The notes under the pieces: model-generated
Seen by the model: the letters and a program-made list of their open reading frames with translations, nothing else
Databases searched by the model: none
Told to the model about the DNA's origin: nothing
Part shown: piece after piece, positions 1-7,631 of the stretch
Layout of the letters: each line of letters starts with the position of its first letter
How positions within the stretch are numbered: the first letter of the stretch is position 1
Assembly: GCF_000381925.1 (NCBI RefSeq)
Contig: NZ_KB907309.1
Coordinates: 682,001 to 746,000 of the forward strand
Reading direction: 5' to 3'
Source: Nocardia sp. BMG111209
GTDB taxonomy: Bacteria > Actinomycetota > Actinomycetes > Mycobacteriales > Mycobacteriaceae
DNA: 64,000 bases
Position numbers and translations under genes: made by a program

Positions 1-28
1 GCACTACGCGGTAGGTCGGTGCGGACAT
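1..28 (-). CDS. N-terminal end of a gene cut by the window edge
   Basis: An ATG at 26-28 read leftward gives MSAPTYRVV before the sequence ends. It is preceded by an AGGAG ribosome site at a good distance, and it lies 13 bp downstream of the stop of the SDR gene, so the two are probably co-transcribed. The start resembles dihydrodipicolinate-reductase-like NAD(P)-binding proteins, which often open with YRVVQW, but nine residues cannot prove this. Confidence 0.45.
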
Positions 29-41
29 CCGAAAACTCCTG

Positions 42-830
42 TCACAGATCGGGAAGACCGAGGTCCAGGTTGGGTTGTTCGATGCCGCCGTCGATCTCGA
101 GCACCTTACCCGTGATGTAGCCACCGGCCGGTGACGACAGATACACGATGCCCGCCGCGATCTCCCACGGCTCGCCCAGCCGGTGCAGCGGCGTGGCGGT
201 CTCCATCGTCTCCTTGATCGCCGGTTGCGAGGCGACCACGTCCAGCGCGGAGGTGAGCACCGAGCCGACCGCGATCGCGTTCACCCGGATCCGCGGGGCC
301 AGATCGGTGGCGGCCAGCCGCGTCCAGTGCGCCAGCGCGGCCTTGGCGGTGCCGTAGGCGAGATAGCCCCGGCCCGGCGTGCGGCCCATCATCGAGGAGA
401 TGTTGACCACCGATCCGCCGCCCCCGGTCAGCATGTGCGGCACCGCCGCGCGGGTCAGCGCGTGCGCGGTGGCGACGTTGAAGTGGAACGCCCGCTCCAG
501 ATATCCCGGCGTCGTGGTCAGGAAAGTGTTGGGTGCGGTCCCGCCGACGTTGTTGACGACGATATCGATCCGCCCGAGTTCGGCGGCCGCGGTCTCCGCC
601 AGCCCCGCGACCGCGTCCAGATCGGAGAGATCGGCGGCTACGGTCACCACCCGGCGGCCCAGCGCGCGGATCTTGCCCGCGACCTCCTCGAGCTGTTCGG
701 CCGTGCGCGCGGCGATCAGCACATCGGCCCCGGCCTCGGCCAGGCCCAGCGCGGCCGCGGCGCCGATCCCGCGCCCGGCGCCGGTGACGACGGCGACCCG
801 GCCGTCCACACGGAAGTTGTCCAGAATCAT
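42..830 (-). CDS. SDR family oxidoreductase (KstR-regulon candidate)
   Basis: A classical short-chain dehydrogenase/reductase of 262 residues. The cofactor loop TGAGRGIG is at about residues 16-23, the NNVGG motif near 95, and the catalytic Ser (NISS) and YGTAK follow in the usual order. The start is the ATG at 830, because a strong GGAGGAGG ribosome site lies just upstream; a longer frame to 914 has no such support. A near-perfect KstR-type operator at 949-962 lies in its promoter region, so I infer a role in sterol or steroid side-chain or ring oxidation, or in another acyl-CoA pathway. The substrate cannot be read from the sequence. It probably forms an operon with the truncated gene at the window edge. 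Confidence 0.88.
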   Translation of the reverse strand: MILDNFRVDGRVAVVTGAGRGIGAAAALGLAEAGADVLIAARTAEQLEEVAGKIRALGRRVVTVAADLSDLDAVAGLAETAAAELGRIDIVVNNVGGTAPNTFLTTTPGYLERAFHFNVATAHALTRAAVPHMLTGGGGSVVNISSMMGRTPGRGYLAYGTAKAALAHWTRLAATDLAPRIRVNAIAVGSVLTSALDVVASQPAIKETMETATPLHRLGEPWEIAAGIVYLSSPAGGYITGKVLEIDGGIEQPNLDLGLPDL

Positions 831-948
831 TGCGGGGTTCCTCCTCCGACCGACCGTGCGCGCCCGAGCTGTGCTCGAAAAGCCTTGGCGTACCGACGAA
901 CTCACCCACCCCACCGGAGCGGCGTGACGACCGTCACAGAGCAGTCTT

Positions 949-962
949 TAGAACAAGTTCTA
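949..962. promoter_or_regulatory. KstR-type operator
   Basis: TAGAACAAGTTCTA is a perfect 6+6 inverted repeat with a 2-nt spacer and fits the published KstR consensus TnnAACnnGTTnnA at every fixed position. It lies about 120 bp upstream of the SDR start at 830 and about 80 bp upstream of the DUF2752 gene at 1043. KstR is the TetR-family repressor of the sterol catabolic regulon in mycolate actinobacteria; its gene is not in this window. Confidence 0.7.
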
Positions 963-1042
963 GTCTGTCAAGGGTCGGTGCCGGATCGCGGGATCGGAAC
1001 CACCTGGCGAGACCCGGCCTGCCCTCGCTACCGTGGACGACT

Positions 1043-1483
1043 GTGGACACCGCAGCCGCACCGCCGGCCGAAACCCGCACCGGCTGGGTCACTCTGGGGC
1101 AGCCGGCCCTCATCGCCGGCGGGCTCGCCGCCGCCGTCGCGGTCCTGCACTTCCGCGATCCGCACGTCTCCGGCTCCTACGGCTACTGCCCGTTCTACGC
1201 GCTGACCGGGTATTGGTGCCCGGGGTGCGGCGGGCTGCGCGCGATGCACAACCTCAGCGAGGGTCACGTACTCGACGCGATCCACAGCAATATCCTGCTG
1301 CTCCCGCTGACGGTGGCGTTCGTGGTGTGGTGGGTGCACCTGGTGGTGAACCGATGGAACGGCCGGCGCCGGCCGTTCCCGTTCCACGCCGGTCCGATCA
1401 CCCTCGCGGTGTCGCTGGCGCTGCTGGCGGTGTTCAGTGTGCTGCGCAACACGCCGTGGGGCAGCTGGCTGGCGCCGGTGTGA
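1043..1483 (+). CDS. DUF2752 domain membrane protein
   Basis: A small integral membrane protein of 146 residues. It has an N-terminal hydrophobic segment, then the DUF2752 signature: a CPFYALTGYWCPGCGG cysteine motif with an RA(M) sequence after it, and two further hydrophobic segments (LLLPLTVAFVVWW and LAVSLALLAVFSV). The GTG at 1043 (VDTAAAPPAE) is chosen because the upstream in-frame extension is arginine-rich and unlike the family. The function of DUF2752 proteins is unknown; the cysteines might bind metal or form disulfides. A KstR-like box lies about 80 bp upstream, though it more likely serves the divergent SDR gene. Confidence 0.8.
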   Translation: MDTAAAPPAETRTGWVTLGQPALIAGGLAAAVAVLHFRDPHVSGSYGYCPFYALTGYWCPGCGGLRAMHNLSEGHVLDAIHSNILLLPLTVAFVVWWVHLVVNRWNGRRRPFPFHAGPITLAVSLALLAVFSVLRNTPWGSWLAPV

Positions 1484-1539
1484 CCCGGCCGACGGCGTGG
1501 TGACCGTGACATCCGCCCGGTACTGGGCATGCTGACGGC

Positions 1540-1728
1540 ATGATCGATTCCCTGAAGAACCGGGTGCGCGAGAAGTTGATGCGACAGCTCCGGGAGGACG
1601 GGCCCTACGATCCGGACCTGGACGATCCCCGTCTGGTCGCCGTGGCGACCGACCTCGACGCACTGGAGTCGGTCGCCGACGACGACCCGCTGGTGGAGCA
1701 GCTCGCCGAACGCTATCTGGTGTTCTGA
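1540..1728 (+). CDS. small acidic hypothetical protein
   Basis: A 62-residue protein beginning MIDSLKNRVREKLMRQL, predicted amphipathic helix first, then an Asp/Glu-rich part (DDPRLVAVATDLDALESVADDDP). No known domain is recognised. It starts at an ATG 57 nt after the DUF2752 stop and ends 5 nt before the convergent class-V aminotransferase. Codon use (GC at third positions) fits a real gene. No transmembrane segment or signal peptide is seen. Confidence 0.6.
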   Translation: MIDSLKNRVREKLMRQLREDGPYDPDLDDPRLVAVATDLDALESVADDDPLVEQLAERYLVF

Positions 1729-1732
1729 CCGT

Positions 1733-3043
1733 TCAGAAGGAACACGGCGCCGCACCGCCGGCGTCCTGAGCGGTCAGCCGTGGCCGGGTCTCCGGCTGGG
1801 GATTCCAGTGGCCGTCCGCGCACGTGTACTCCCACGACGGCCCCCGCCGCACCAGCACATCGATCGCGTCGACCAGACGATCCACATCGGCCGCGGTGGT
1901 GCCCAGGCCGATACTGGCCCGGATCGCGCCGTCGACGCCGAGCCGGGCGAGCAGCGGATGCGCGCAGAATCGGCCGTCGCGCACCCCGATCCCGTGTTCG
2001 GCGGACAGATACGCCGCCACCCGGCCCGGTTCGACACCGTCGAGGGTGAAGGTCACGATGCCGACGCTGTCGGCGCTGTCCGACCAGATGCGCAGGAAGC
2101 GCACCCCCGCGATACCGCCCAGCCCCTCGCGCAGCCGGATCGCCAGCCGCCGCTCGTGTTCGGTGGCCCGCTCCTGCAGTTCGGTGAGCGCATCACAGGC
2201 CGCGGCCAGGGCCGCCACGCCGAGGACATTCGGCGATCCGGCCTCGTGCCGCTGCGGCGCGGGCGCCCAGTCGACACCGGTCGTGCGGACCTCTCGGACC
2301 GCCCCGCCGCCGGCCAGGTACGGCTCGGCGGCATCCAGCCAATCCCGGCGGCCCACCAGCACTCCCGCGCCGAACGGCGCGTACAGCTTGTGCCCGGAAA
2401 AGGCGAGGTAGTCGATTCCGCTGTGCCGCAGGTCGATTCGCCGATGCGGCGCCAATTGCGCGGCATCCACCAGGATTCGGGCCCCGCACTCGTGCGCGAC
2501 GGTCGCGAGCCGTTCCAGCGGCAGCACCTCACCGGTGACGTTCGACGCACCCGTGATGGCAAGCAGCGCAGCGGGTTTGGTACACAGCTCCGCGACCACC
2601 CGGCGGATCGTCTCGGCCACGGTGTCGGCGGCCCGGACCACCCGCCGCCCGTGCCGCAGCCACGGCAGGAAGTTGGCGTGATGTTCGATGTCGAGCACCA
2701 CGGTATCGCCGGGTACGCAGGCGGCCAGCAGGTTCAGCGAGTCCGTGGTGTTGCGGGTGAACACCACGACCTGGTCGTCGGTACAGCCCAGGAACCGGGA
2801 CACCGAGGTCCGGGCGGCCTCGTAGCAGTCGGTGGAGATCCGCGAGGCGTATCCGGCCCCGCGATGCACGCTCGCGTAGTAGGGCAGCAACTCCGACACC
2901 CGGTCGGTGACCTGTGCCAGGGCCGGGGCGCTGGCGGCGTAGTCGAAATTCGCGTAGCGCACGGTGCCACCGGACACCAGCGGAACCTGCAGGTCGGCGC
3001 CGGATACCTGGGCGGCACAGGTCGGGTCGAGAACAGCGGTCAT
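1733..3043 (-). CDS. class-V aminotransferase / cysteine desulfurase-like PLP enzyme
   Basis: A 436-residue fold-type I PLP enzyme of the aminotransferase class V / cysteine desulfurase (Csd-like) family. Visible features are NFDYAASAP near the start, RNTTDSLN, the Asp-containing ILVDAAQLAPH and the PLP-lysine motif AFSGHKLYAPFG. The start is the ATG at 3043; a GTG directly before it is also in frame. The leader carries a SAM-IV riboswitch, so expression probably falls when S-adenosylmethionine is plentiful. That points to sulfur amino-acid metabolism (sulfur mobilisation from cysteine or a related carbon-sulfur reaction) more than to general Fe-S assembly, because no suf/isc genes are nearby. 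Confidence 0.85.
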   Translation of the reverse strand: MTAVLDPTCAAQVSGADLQVPLVSGGTVRYANFDYAASAPALAQVTDRVSELLPYYASVHRGAGYASRISTDCYEAARTSVSRFLGCTDDQVVVFTRNTTDSLNLLAACVPGDTVVLDIEHHANFLPWLRHGRRVVRAADTVAETIRRVVAELCTKPAALLAITGASNVTGEVLPLERLATVAHECGARILVDAAQLAPHRRIDLRHSGIDYLAFSGHKLYAPFGAGVLVGRRDWLDAAEPYLAGGGAVREVRTTGVDWAPAPQRHEAGSPNVLGVAALAAACDALTELQERATEHERRLAIRLREGLGGIAGVRFLRIWSDSADSVGIVTFTLDGVEPGRVAAYLSAEHGIGVRDGRFCAHPLLARLGVDGAIRASIGLGTTAADVDRLVDAIDVLVRRGPSWEYTCADGHWNPQPETRPRLTAQDAGGAAPCSF

Positions 3044-3064
3044 CACGCAATCCCTTCGGTTCGG

Positions 3065-3100
3065 GGACTCCGGAAACGACGAGGAAAAAAGTCGGAGTCC
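3065..3100 (-). promoter_or_regulatory. riboswitch expression-platform hairpin
   Basis: GGACTCCG and CGGAGTCC pair as an 8-bp stem around a 20-nt loop, immediately between the SAM-IV aptamer and the ribosome site of the aminotransferase gene. On the transcribed strand a run of six U lies inside the loop, not after the stem. It may therefore compete with another pairing (terminator or RBS sequestering) rather than be a plain terminator. The regulatory mechanism is inferred. Confidence 0.5.
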
Positions 3101-3215
3101 GCGCTTGCCGAGCCCGGTCGGGCTGCGGCCCGGTCGTCACCCGGAGCACCCCGCCGCGGAGGAGGGTTGCCGGCCAGCAAGCCGGGGCTTGACGCTGGCA
3201 CTCATGACCTGAGCT
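3100..3215 (-). promoter_or_regulatory. SAM-IV riboswitch aptamer
   Basis: On the minus strand the segment starts GGTCATGAGTGCCAGCGTCA, continues with the S-box core AAGCCCCGGCTTGCTGGCCG and GCAACCC, then GGGGTGCTCCGGGTGACGACC. The outer stem is formed by GGTC and GACC. A GC-rich hairpin (3104-3130) follows, as in the pseudoknotted SAM-IV class of actinobacteria. It lies about 60 nt upstream of the class-V aminotransferase ATG. Ligand class is assigned from conserved core sequence and is firm for the SAM clan, a little less so for subtype IV. Confidence 0.85.
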
Positions 3216-3331
3216 GAAGATAGGCACTGGCCCGAACCCTTGTCAAGATTCGGACGTGTCGCCGCGCATGTCCGGGGGGACTCGCCGTAATCGCCTTGCC
3301 ATCCCGATCCGACCTGCGCTTATATCGAACG

Positions 3332-3955
3332 GTGACCGTCTCCCTGCTGCTCGGATTCACCGGACTGTGCGTACTGCTGGCCATCACCCCCGGCCCGGAC
3401 ACCTTCCTGGTCCTGCGCTTCTCGATCGCCGGGCGCCGGCACGGGATCGCGGCGGCGCTCGGTTCCGCGGTCGGTGGCATCGTCTGGGCAACCGTGGTCG
3501 CGGCCGGGGTGGCGGCCCTGCTCGAGCAATCTGCGACCGCCTACCGCGCGGTGAAGGTGGTCGGCGGAATCTACTTGATATATCTCGGAATTCGGACGCT
3601 GATCGAACATCGCCGGGCCCGCGCGGACGGCGAGCCGGCGGACACCCGGGCCAGCACGGCGACCGTGCCGTCCGCATTCAGCGCGGGCCTGCTGTCGTGC
3701 CTGCTGAATCCGAAGGTCGGATTGTTCTATCTGGCGGTGCTCCCGCAGTTCCTCACGACGGTCACCTTCCTGAACGCGCTGGCGCTCGGCGCGATCGAAT
3801 CGACGGTCGCCGCCGTCGAGATGGTACTGCTGGCGACGCTGGCCGCCCGCGCGATCGAACTGCTGCGGCGGCCGCGCACCCGGGCCCGGCTGGAACAGAT
3901 CAGCGCGGGCGTGCTGACGGCGCTGGGCATCGGCACCGCGGCGTCGGCGGCCTGA
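3332..3955 (+). CDS. LysE/RhtB family amino-acid exporter
   Basis: A 207-residue polytopic membrane protein. The family signature AITPGPDTFLVLR follows the first hydrophobic helix; further helices are seen at AAALGSAVGGIVWATVVAAGVAAL, VKVVGGIYLIYLGIRTLI, and in the C-terminal half after FSAGLLSCLLNPKVGLFYLAVLPQF, the usual second conserved block. The GTG at 3332 gives the canonical length; an upstream TTG at 3296 would add 12 residues. It probably exports amino acids or small metabolites. It converges with the flavin reductase gene with no base between the stops. Confidence 0.87.
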   Translation: MTVSLLLGFTGLCVLLAITPGPDTFLVLRFSIAGRRHGIAAALGSAVGGIVWATVVAAGVAALLEQSATAYRAVKVVGGIYLIYLGIRTLIEHRRARADGEPADTRASTATVPSAFSAGLLSCLLNPKVGLFYLAVLPQFLTTVTFLNALALGAIESTVAAVEMVLLATLAARAIELLRRPRTRARLEQISAGVLTALGIGTAASAA

Positions 3956-4498
3956 TCAGTCCAGGGCGGTGGCCCGGTGATAGGCGCCGTTGTAGTACAG
4001 CAGCGGCGCGGCCAGGGGCGCGGCGCCGGTCTCGTCGTGCACCCGGGTCACCAGGCCCACGACCAGGGTGTGGTCACCGATCGCGAAACGTTCCCACACG
4101 GTCGCCCGCACCCAGAGCGGCGTCCCGTGCAGCACCGGCTCGCCGGAGTCGAGCGTGGTCCACAGCGCGGGTTCGCTGAACCGCTGTCCGGCCTCCCGGG
4201 AGAACCGCCGCGCCAGCTCCTGCTGATGCTCGCCGAGGAAGTGCACGACCAGCGAATCCGCGCCCAGCATCGACGCGATGCTGGAGGAGGTGTGCGCGAT
4301 GTTGAACGAGATCAGCGGCGGCTCGAGCGACAGCGAGGCGAACGAGGTGGCGGTGAACCCCACCGGCCCGTCCGCACCCGCGAGCGTGACGATGGTCACA
4401 CCGGCCGGATAATGCCGCATGGCCGACCGGTACTGCTCGGCCGGAATGCCGTCCGAGCCCACGGACGCCCGTAGTTCCGCGTCGGGAGATCTGCTCAC
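3956..4498 (-). CDS. flavin reductase family protein
   Basis: A 180-residue protein of the flavin reductase-like, FMN-binding split-barrel family (HpaC/HsaB type). It shows [13 protein letters not shown] at the start, [19 protein letters not shown], a central block [18 protein letters not shown] and the late segment [16 protein letters not shown]. Such proteins supply reduced flavin to a partner monooxygenase. No monooxygenase is adjacent, so the partner is unknown. The start ATG at 4498 is the only one that gives the normal family length. Confidence 0.85.
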   Translation of the reverse strand: MSRSPDAELRASVGSDGIPAEQYRSAMRHYPAGVTIVTLAGADGPVGFTATSFASLSLEPPLISFNIAHTSSSIASMLGADSLVVHFLGEHQQELARRFSREAGQRFSEPALWTTLDSGEPVLHGTPLWVRATVWERFAIGDHTLVVGLVTRVHDETGAAPLAAPLLYYNGAYHRATALD

Positions 4499-4563
4499 AG
4501 TTCCAAACTACGTCGCGCGATCGCGACCCTCGCCGGGAGGACGGATGACCGGCGTCACACCGC

Positions 4564-5037
4564 CTAGTCGACGTCGATCGACAGCCCCGCGGTGATCCGC
4601 ACCAACTCCGGGAACGAGGTGCGGAAGACGGTGTTCGGATGGCCTCCGGCCGCCCACAGCTCCCGGTATTCCGACAGCGCATTGTCCACGTAGGTGGGCA
4701 GATTCGTGGGATGGCCCACCGGCGCGATACCGCCGATCGGCTGCCCGGTCACCTCCCGGGCGGTCGCCGCCGGGGCGGGCGTCAGCGTCCCTTCCAGCCG
4801 GTCCCCGGTCCGGGCCAGATCCACCCCGTGCGCCCCGGAAACCAGCAGCAACACCGGTTCGTCGTCGAGCAGGTACACCATCGACTCCGTGATCGCGCCG
4901 ACGTCCACCCCGAGCGCCCGCGCCGCCTGTTCAGCGGAATGCGTGGGCTCGGTTTGCGTGATGATCACCCCGTGATGCCCACGTGCGATGAGCGTGTCCG
5001 ACACCCGAGATGCGACCGGAGGCAACGACCTGCGCAT
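4564..5037 (-). CDS. YbaK/EbsC-type aminoacyl-tRNA deacylase
   Basis: A 157-residue YbaK/aminoacyl-tRNA synthetase-associated domain protein. The core is THSAEQAARALGVDVGAITESMVY, then PVLLLVSGAHGVDL, and the closing GGIAPVGHPTNLPTYVDNAL carries the family GGxxPxG motif. These proteins hydrolyse misacylated tRNA (Cys- or Pro-tRNA editing). The start at 5037 (MRRSLPP) gives the usual length. It is read in the same direction as the TetR gene at 5133 but about 95 bp away. Confidence 0.84.
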   Translation of the reverse strand: MRRSLPPVASRVSDTLIARGHHGVIITQTEPTHSAEQAARALGVDVGAITESMVYLLDDEPVLLLVSGAHGVDLARTGDRLEGTLTPAPAATAREVTGQPIGGIAPVGHPTNLPTYVDNALSEYRELWAAGGHPNTVFRTSFPELVRITAGLSIDVD

Positions 5038-5132
5038 GGCACCAGAGTAGAGGGGCAAGCTGTGCCCCGCCGACCGGGCGATCGAATCCGACACCACCGC
5101 AACGGCATTCCCACGGCAACCGGGAGCCGCAC

Positions 5133-5858
5133 TCACTCCTCGACGACCACGTCCGGTAGCGGCTCGCCGGTGGTCCGCCGCACACTCGGCCGCGCACCCA
5201 CGGCGACGGCCGTGAGCAGCGTCGTGAGCTGCTCGCGGAAACGCAATGCGCTGTGCGCCCACCGCGGTTGCTCCTCGTACAGCCGGCGCAGCGTCTCGGT
5301 CGGCTGGGACAGCTGGTACAGGTACGCCCCGATGGTCATCGCACCCGTCAGCACGAGCTGCGCCGCGACCTTGTCGAGGTCGGCGGACGCCGCGACCACG
5401 GCCGCGACCATCGCGTCGTAGGCGCTGCCGGCGGCGAACTTGTACTGCCGCGCCCGCTCGATCCGCACCGCACCCTCCAGACTCAGGGCGACGTGGGTGA
5501 GCAGATCGCAGAACAGCGGCAACCGCACCATCGACTCGGCGACGAGGACGGCGATCCGGTCGGCCTCCAGGCCACGCGCCGCACCGAGCTCGGCCAGCAG
5601 CCCGTCCCGCCAGTCCGCCCACCCGTCCTGCGCGAGTTCGAGCAGCAGCTCCTCCCGCGATTCGAAATACCGCCGCAAGGCGGAGGGATGCAGCCCGACC
5701 CGCGCGGTCACCGCGGTCAGCGTGACCTCGCGCACCCCCTGCTCCACCGCCAGCTCCCGCGCGGCCGCCAGCAGCGCGGTTTTCCGCAGTTCCTTGTCCT
5801 GCACCGATCGGGCGCGTTGCCTCGTCGAACCCACCCCCACACGATAACGCAAGGCCAT
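5133..5858 (-). CDS. TetR family regulator, divergent from an SDR gene
   Basis: A TetR/AcrR repressor of about 241 residues. The N-terminal helix-turn-helix reads LTAVTARVGLHPSALRRYFESREELLLEL; the C-terminal half is a helical ligand domain. The start at 5858 is uncertain, because a copy of the operator half-site TAACGCAA (5845-5852) falls inside its first codons; an in-frame GTG a few codons later is an alternative. It is divergent from the SDR gene at 5934, and the shared promoter has a perfect palindrome (5890-5910). I infer that it represses the SDR gene and itself. Confidence 0.87.
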   Translation of the reverse strand: MALRYRVGVGSTRQRARSVQDKELRKTALLAAARELAVEQGVREVTLTAVTARVGLHPSALRRYFESREELLLELAQDGWADWRDGLLAELGAARGLEADRIAVLVAESMVRLPLFCDLLTHVALSLEGAVRIERARQYKFAAGSAYDAMVAAVVAASADLDKVAAQLVLTGAMTIGAYLYQLSQPTETLRRLYEEQPRWAHSALRFREQLTTLLTAVAVGARPSVRRTTGEPLPDVVVEE

Positions 5859-5889
5859 TGACTTAACCGTGGGATCGGCCTATCGTCTA

Positions 5890-5910
5890 TAACGCAAGCA
5901 CATTGCGTTA
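5890..5910. promoter_or_regulatory. palindromic TetR operator
   Basis: TAACGCAA, five bases (GCACA), TTGCGTTA: an 8+8 perfect inverted repeat between the divergent TetR and SDR genes. A second half-site TAACGCAA lies at 5845-5852. The AT-rich TATCGTCTAT just before it may hold a promoter element. Confidence 0.75.
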
Positions 5911-5933
5911 CCCGTCAGAGAGGACTCACCACC

Positions 5934-6821
5934 GTGAGCTCGGTATTCTTCGTCACCGGTTCTTCGCGCGGGCTCGGCCGTCAGATCGTCGAGCAGGCGC
6001 TGGACGCCGGTCACCGCGTGGTCGCCACCGCCCGCAACCCGCGCTCGCTCGACGACCTCGCCGAGAAGTACGGCGACCGCATCCACGTCGAGGCGCTGGA
6101 CGTCACCGACCCGGCCGCCGCCGAAACAGCTGTCGCCAACGGCGTCGCCGCCTTCGGCCGCCTGGATGTCGTGGTCAACAATGCCGGTCAGGGCGACCGC
6201 GTCGCACTGGAGGACACCACACTGGAGGTCTTCCGCCGGCAGATCGAAACCAATTTCCTCGGCACCGTCTACGTCACCAAGGCGGTGGTGCCGATCCTGC
6301 GCAAGCAGGGCGGCGGAAGGATCATCCAGATCTCCTCGGTCGGCGGTCGCGTCGGCGGCCCCGGCATGACCGCCTACCAGTCCGCGAAGTGGGCAGTCGG
6401 CGGCTTCAGCGAGGCCCTCGCCGCCGAGGTGGGCGCGCTCGGCATCAAGATCACCGTCGTGGAACCCGGCGGCATGCGCACCGACTGGGCCGGCTCATCG
6501 ATGACCATCCCCGAGATCAGCGAGCCCTACCGGCCCACCCTCGGCGCCTCGGTCGCCGCGATGGCCGATTTCGAGCACACCGCGACCAGCGACCCCCGCA
6601 AGGTCGCCCAACTGGTACTCACCGTCGCCGCCCTGGACGAACCCCCGCTGCGCATCCTCGCCGGCAGCGACGCCTACGAGATCGGCCGCGACGCCTGGCA
6701 GAACCGCGTCGACATCGACACCCGATGGGCCGACCTCAGCCGCTCCACCGACCACGACGACGCCCCCGAGGGCGGCTGGCACGCCCAACGCGGAGTGAGC
6801 TTCCCCGACGTCCGGTCGTGA
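5934..6821 (+). CDS. SDR family oxidoreductase
   Basis: A 295-residue short-chain dehydrogenase with TGSSRGLG (about residues 8-15) for NADP(H) binding, NNAGQGD, Ser in QISSVGG and YQSAKWAVGG as the catalytic Tyr/Lys. The C-terminal region (about 40 residues beyond the core) is like the SDR proteins often annotated as oxidoreductases or short-chain dehydrogenases acting on unknown substrates. Start is the GTG at 5934 behind GAGAGGA. It is divergent from, and probably controlled by, the TetR gene. A terminator hairpin follows 19 bp after the stop. Confidence 0.87.
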   Translation: MSSVFFVTGSSRGLGRQIVEQALDAGHRVVATARNPRSLDDLAEKYGDRIHVEALDVTDPAAAETAVANGVAAFGRLDVVVNNAGQGDRVALEDTTLEVFRRQIETNFLGTVYVTKAVVPILRKQGGGRIIQISSVGGRVGGPGMTAYQSAKWAVGGFSEALAAEVGALGIKITVVEPGGMRTDWAGSSMTIPEISEPYRPTLGASVAAMADFEHTATSDPRKVAQLVLTVAALDEPPLRILAGSDAYEIGRDAWQNRVDIDTRWADLSRSTDHDDAPEGGWHAQRGVSFPDVRS

Positions 6822-6840
6822 CCGACCCACACCCCGAACA

Positions 6841-6869
6841 CTTGTGCCCCACTCATGGTGGGGCACAAG
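6841..6869 (+). terminator. intrinsic-type terminator after the SDR gene
   Basis: CTTGTGCCCCAC, loop TCATG, GTGGGGCACAAG: a 12-bp perfect stem with a 5-nt loop. The following sequence has only a weak T tract. From here to the tRNA gene at 7071 I see no other gene. Confidence 0.7.
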
Positions 6870-7070
6870 CCATTTCGGCCGGTCGATCACCGGCACCGCT
6901 CTCGCTCGATCCACCGGAAGAGCCGACCGTTATCGCGCCCCGCCGACAACACCACGCCATACCCGAAGGTCGCCGACCGGATGCTGCATGACGCCGCAGC
7001 CTGCATGAACAGGCCCGTTCGGCAGTGCCCGATGTTGCCTATCGGCCGCCATCCGGTGAGAGGGGAAAAG

Positions 7071-7146
7071 TGGAGCCGCCTGGGGGAATCGAACCCCCGA
7101 CCTTTTCATTACGAGTGAAGCGCTCTACCGACTGAGCTAAGGCGGC
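7071..7146 (-). tRNA. tRNA-Thr (anticodon CGT)
   Basis: The minus strand folds as a full cloverleaf: acceptor GCCGCCT/AGGCGGC, D arm GCTCAGTCGGTAGAGC, anticodon loop CTCGTAA with CGT, and a T arm GGGGGTTCGATTCCCCC. CCA is encoded at the 3' end (7071-7073). In the M. tuberculosis genome a tRNA-Thr gene also lies close to holB. Confidence 0.95.
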
Positions 7147-7269
7147 GTGCCTTCCGGCGGTGGAAGTCTATCGTCTCGTGGCCGGATCACGAAAATCGGT
7201 GCTCCTCGTCACCGCGGTCCAGGTCGGCACGCGCGGCCCGGACCCCTCGGGCCGGTGGCGATCCCGGGA

Positions 7270-7425
7270 TCATCGCCGCCTGCCCCAGAGCAGATAGCCG
7301 GCTGCGACGAACTGGCTCGCGGCGATCAGCGCGGCGCCCTGCGCGTGCCCGTACACGACCAGCAGAACCACTGCCACCAGCACCAGAGCGAAGGCGATGA
7401 GGTCGACCCACCGCTTTCCGTTCAT
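7270..7425 (-). CDS. 51-residue two-helix membrane protein
   Basis: A short frame that gene callers easily miss: it begins MNGKRWVDLIAFALVLVAVV, continues with LLVVYGHAQGAALIAASQ and ends WGRRR. There are two hydrophobic helices (about residues 8-25 and 30-46) joined by YGHAQG, a positively charged end on each side, and a GGAAGGGTGG ribosome site before the ATG at 7425. No family is recognised. The overlapping longer arginine-rich frames of this interval look like shadows. Confidence 0.6.
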   Translation of the reverse strand: MNGKRWVDLIAFALVLVAVVLLVVYGHAQGAALIAASQFVAAGYLLWGRRR

Positions 7426-7631
7426 ACATCCACCCTTCCAAAACATACCTCAGGTTTGTTTATTGACCAGAAACATACTTGACGCCTAAAGTTGGCGCCA
7501 GAAGCAGAGTCTCAGTCTTGATCGCTCGGGATCAAGTACTTCGGCTCGACAGGAGAAGAGCAGGGCAAATCCGGAGTCAATGAGGTTGAAACCCGCAGGT
7601 GCCCAGCGTTCGAGCACGGGAGATTGCCACG

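Noticed and set aside
6855..7118. Plus-strand frame ending in SRLGESNPRPFHYE
   Set aside because: This is the well-known spurious translation of a tRNA gene read on the opposite strand.
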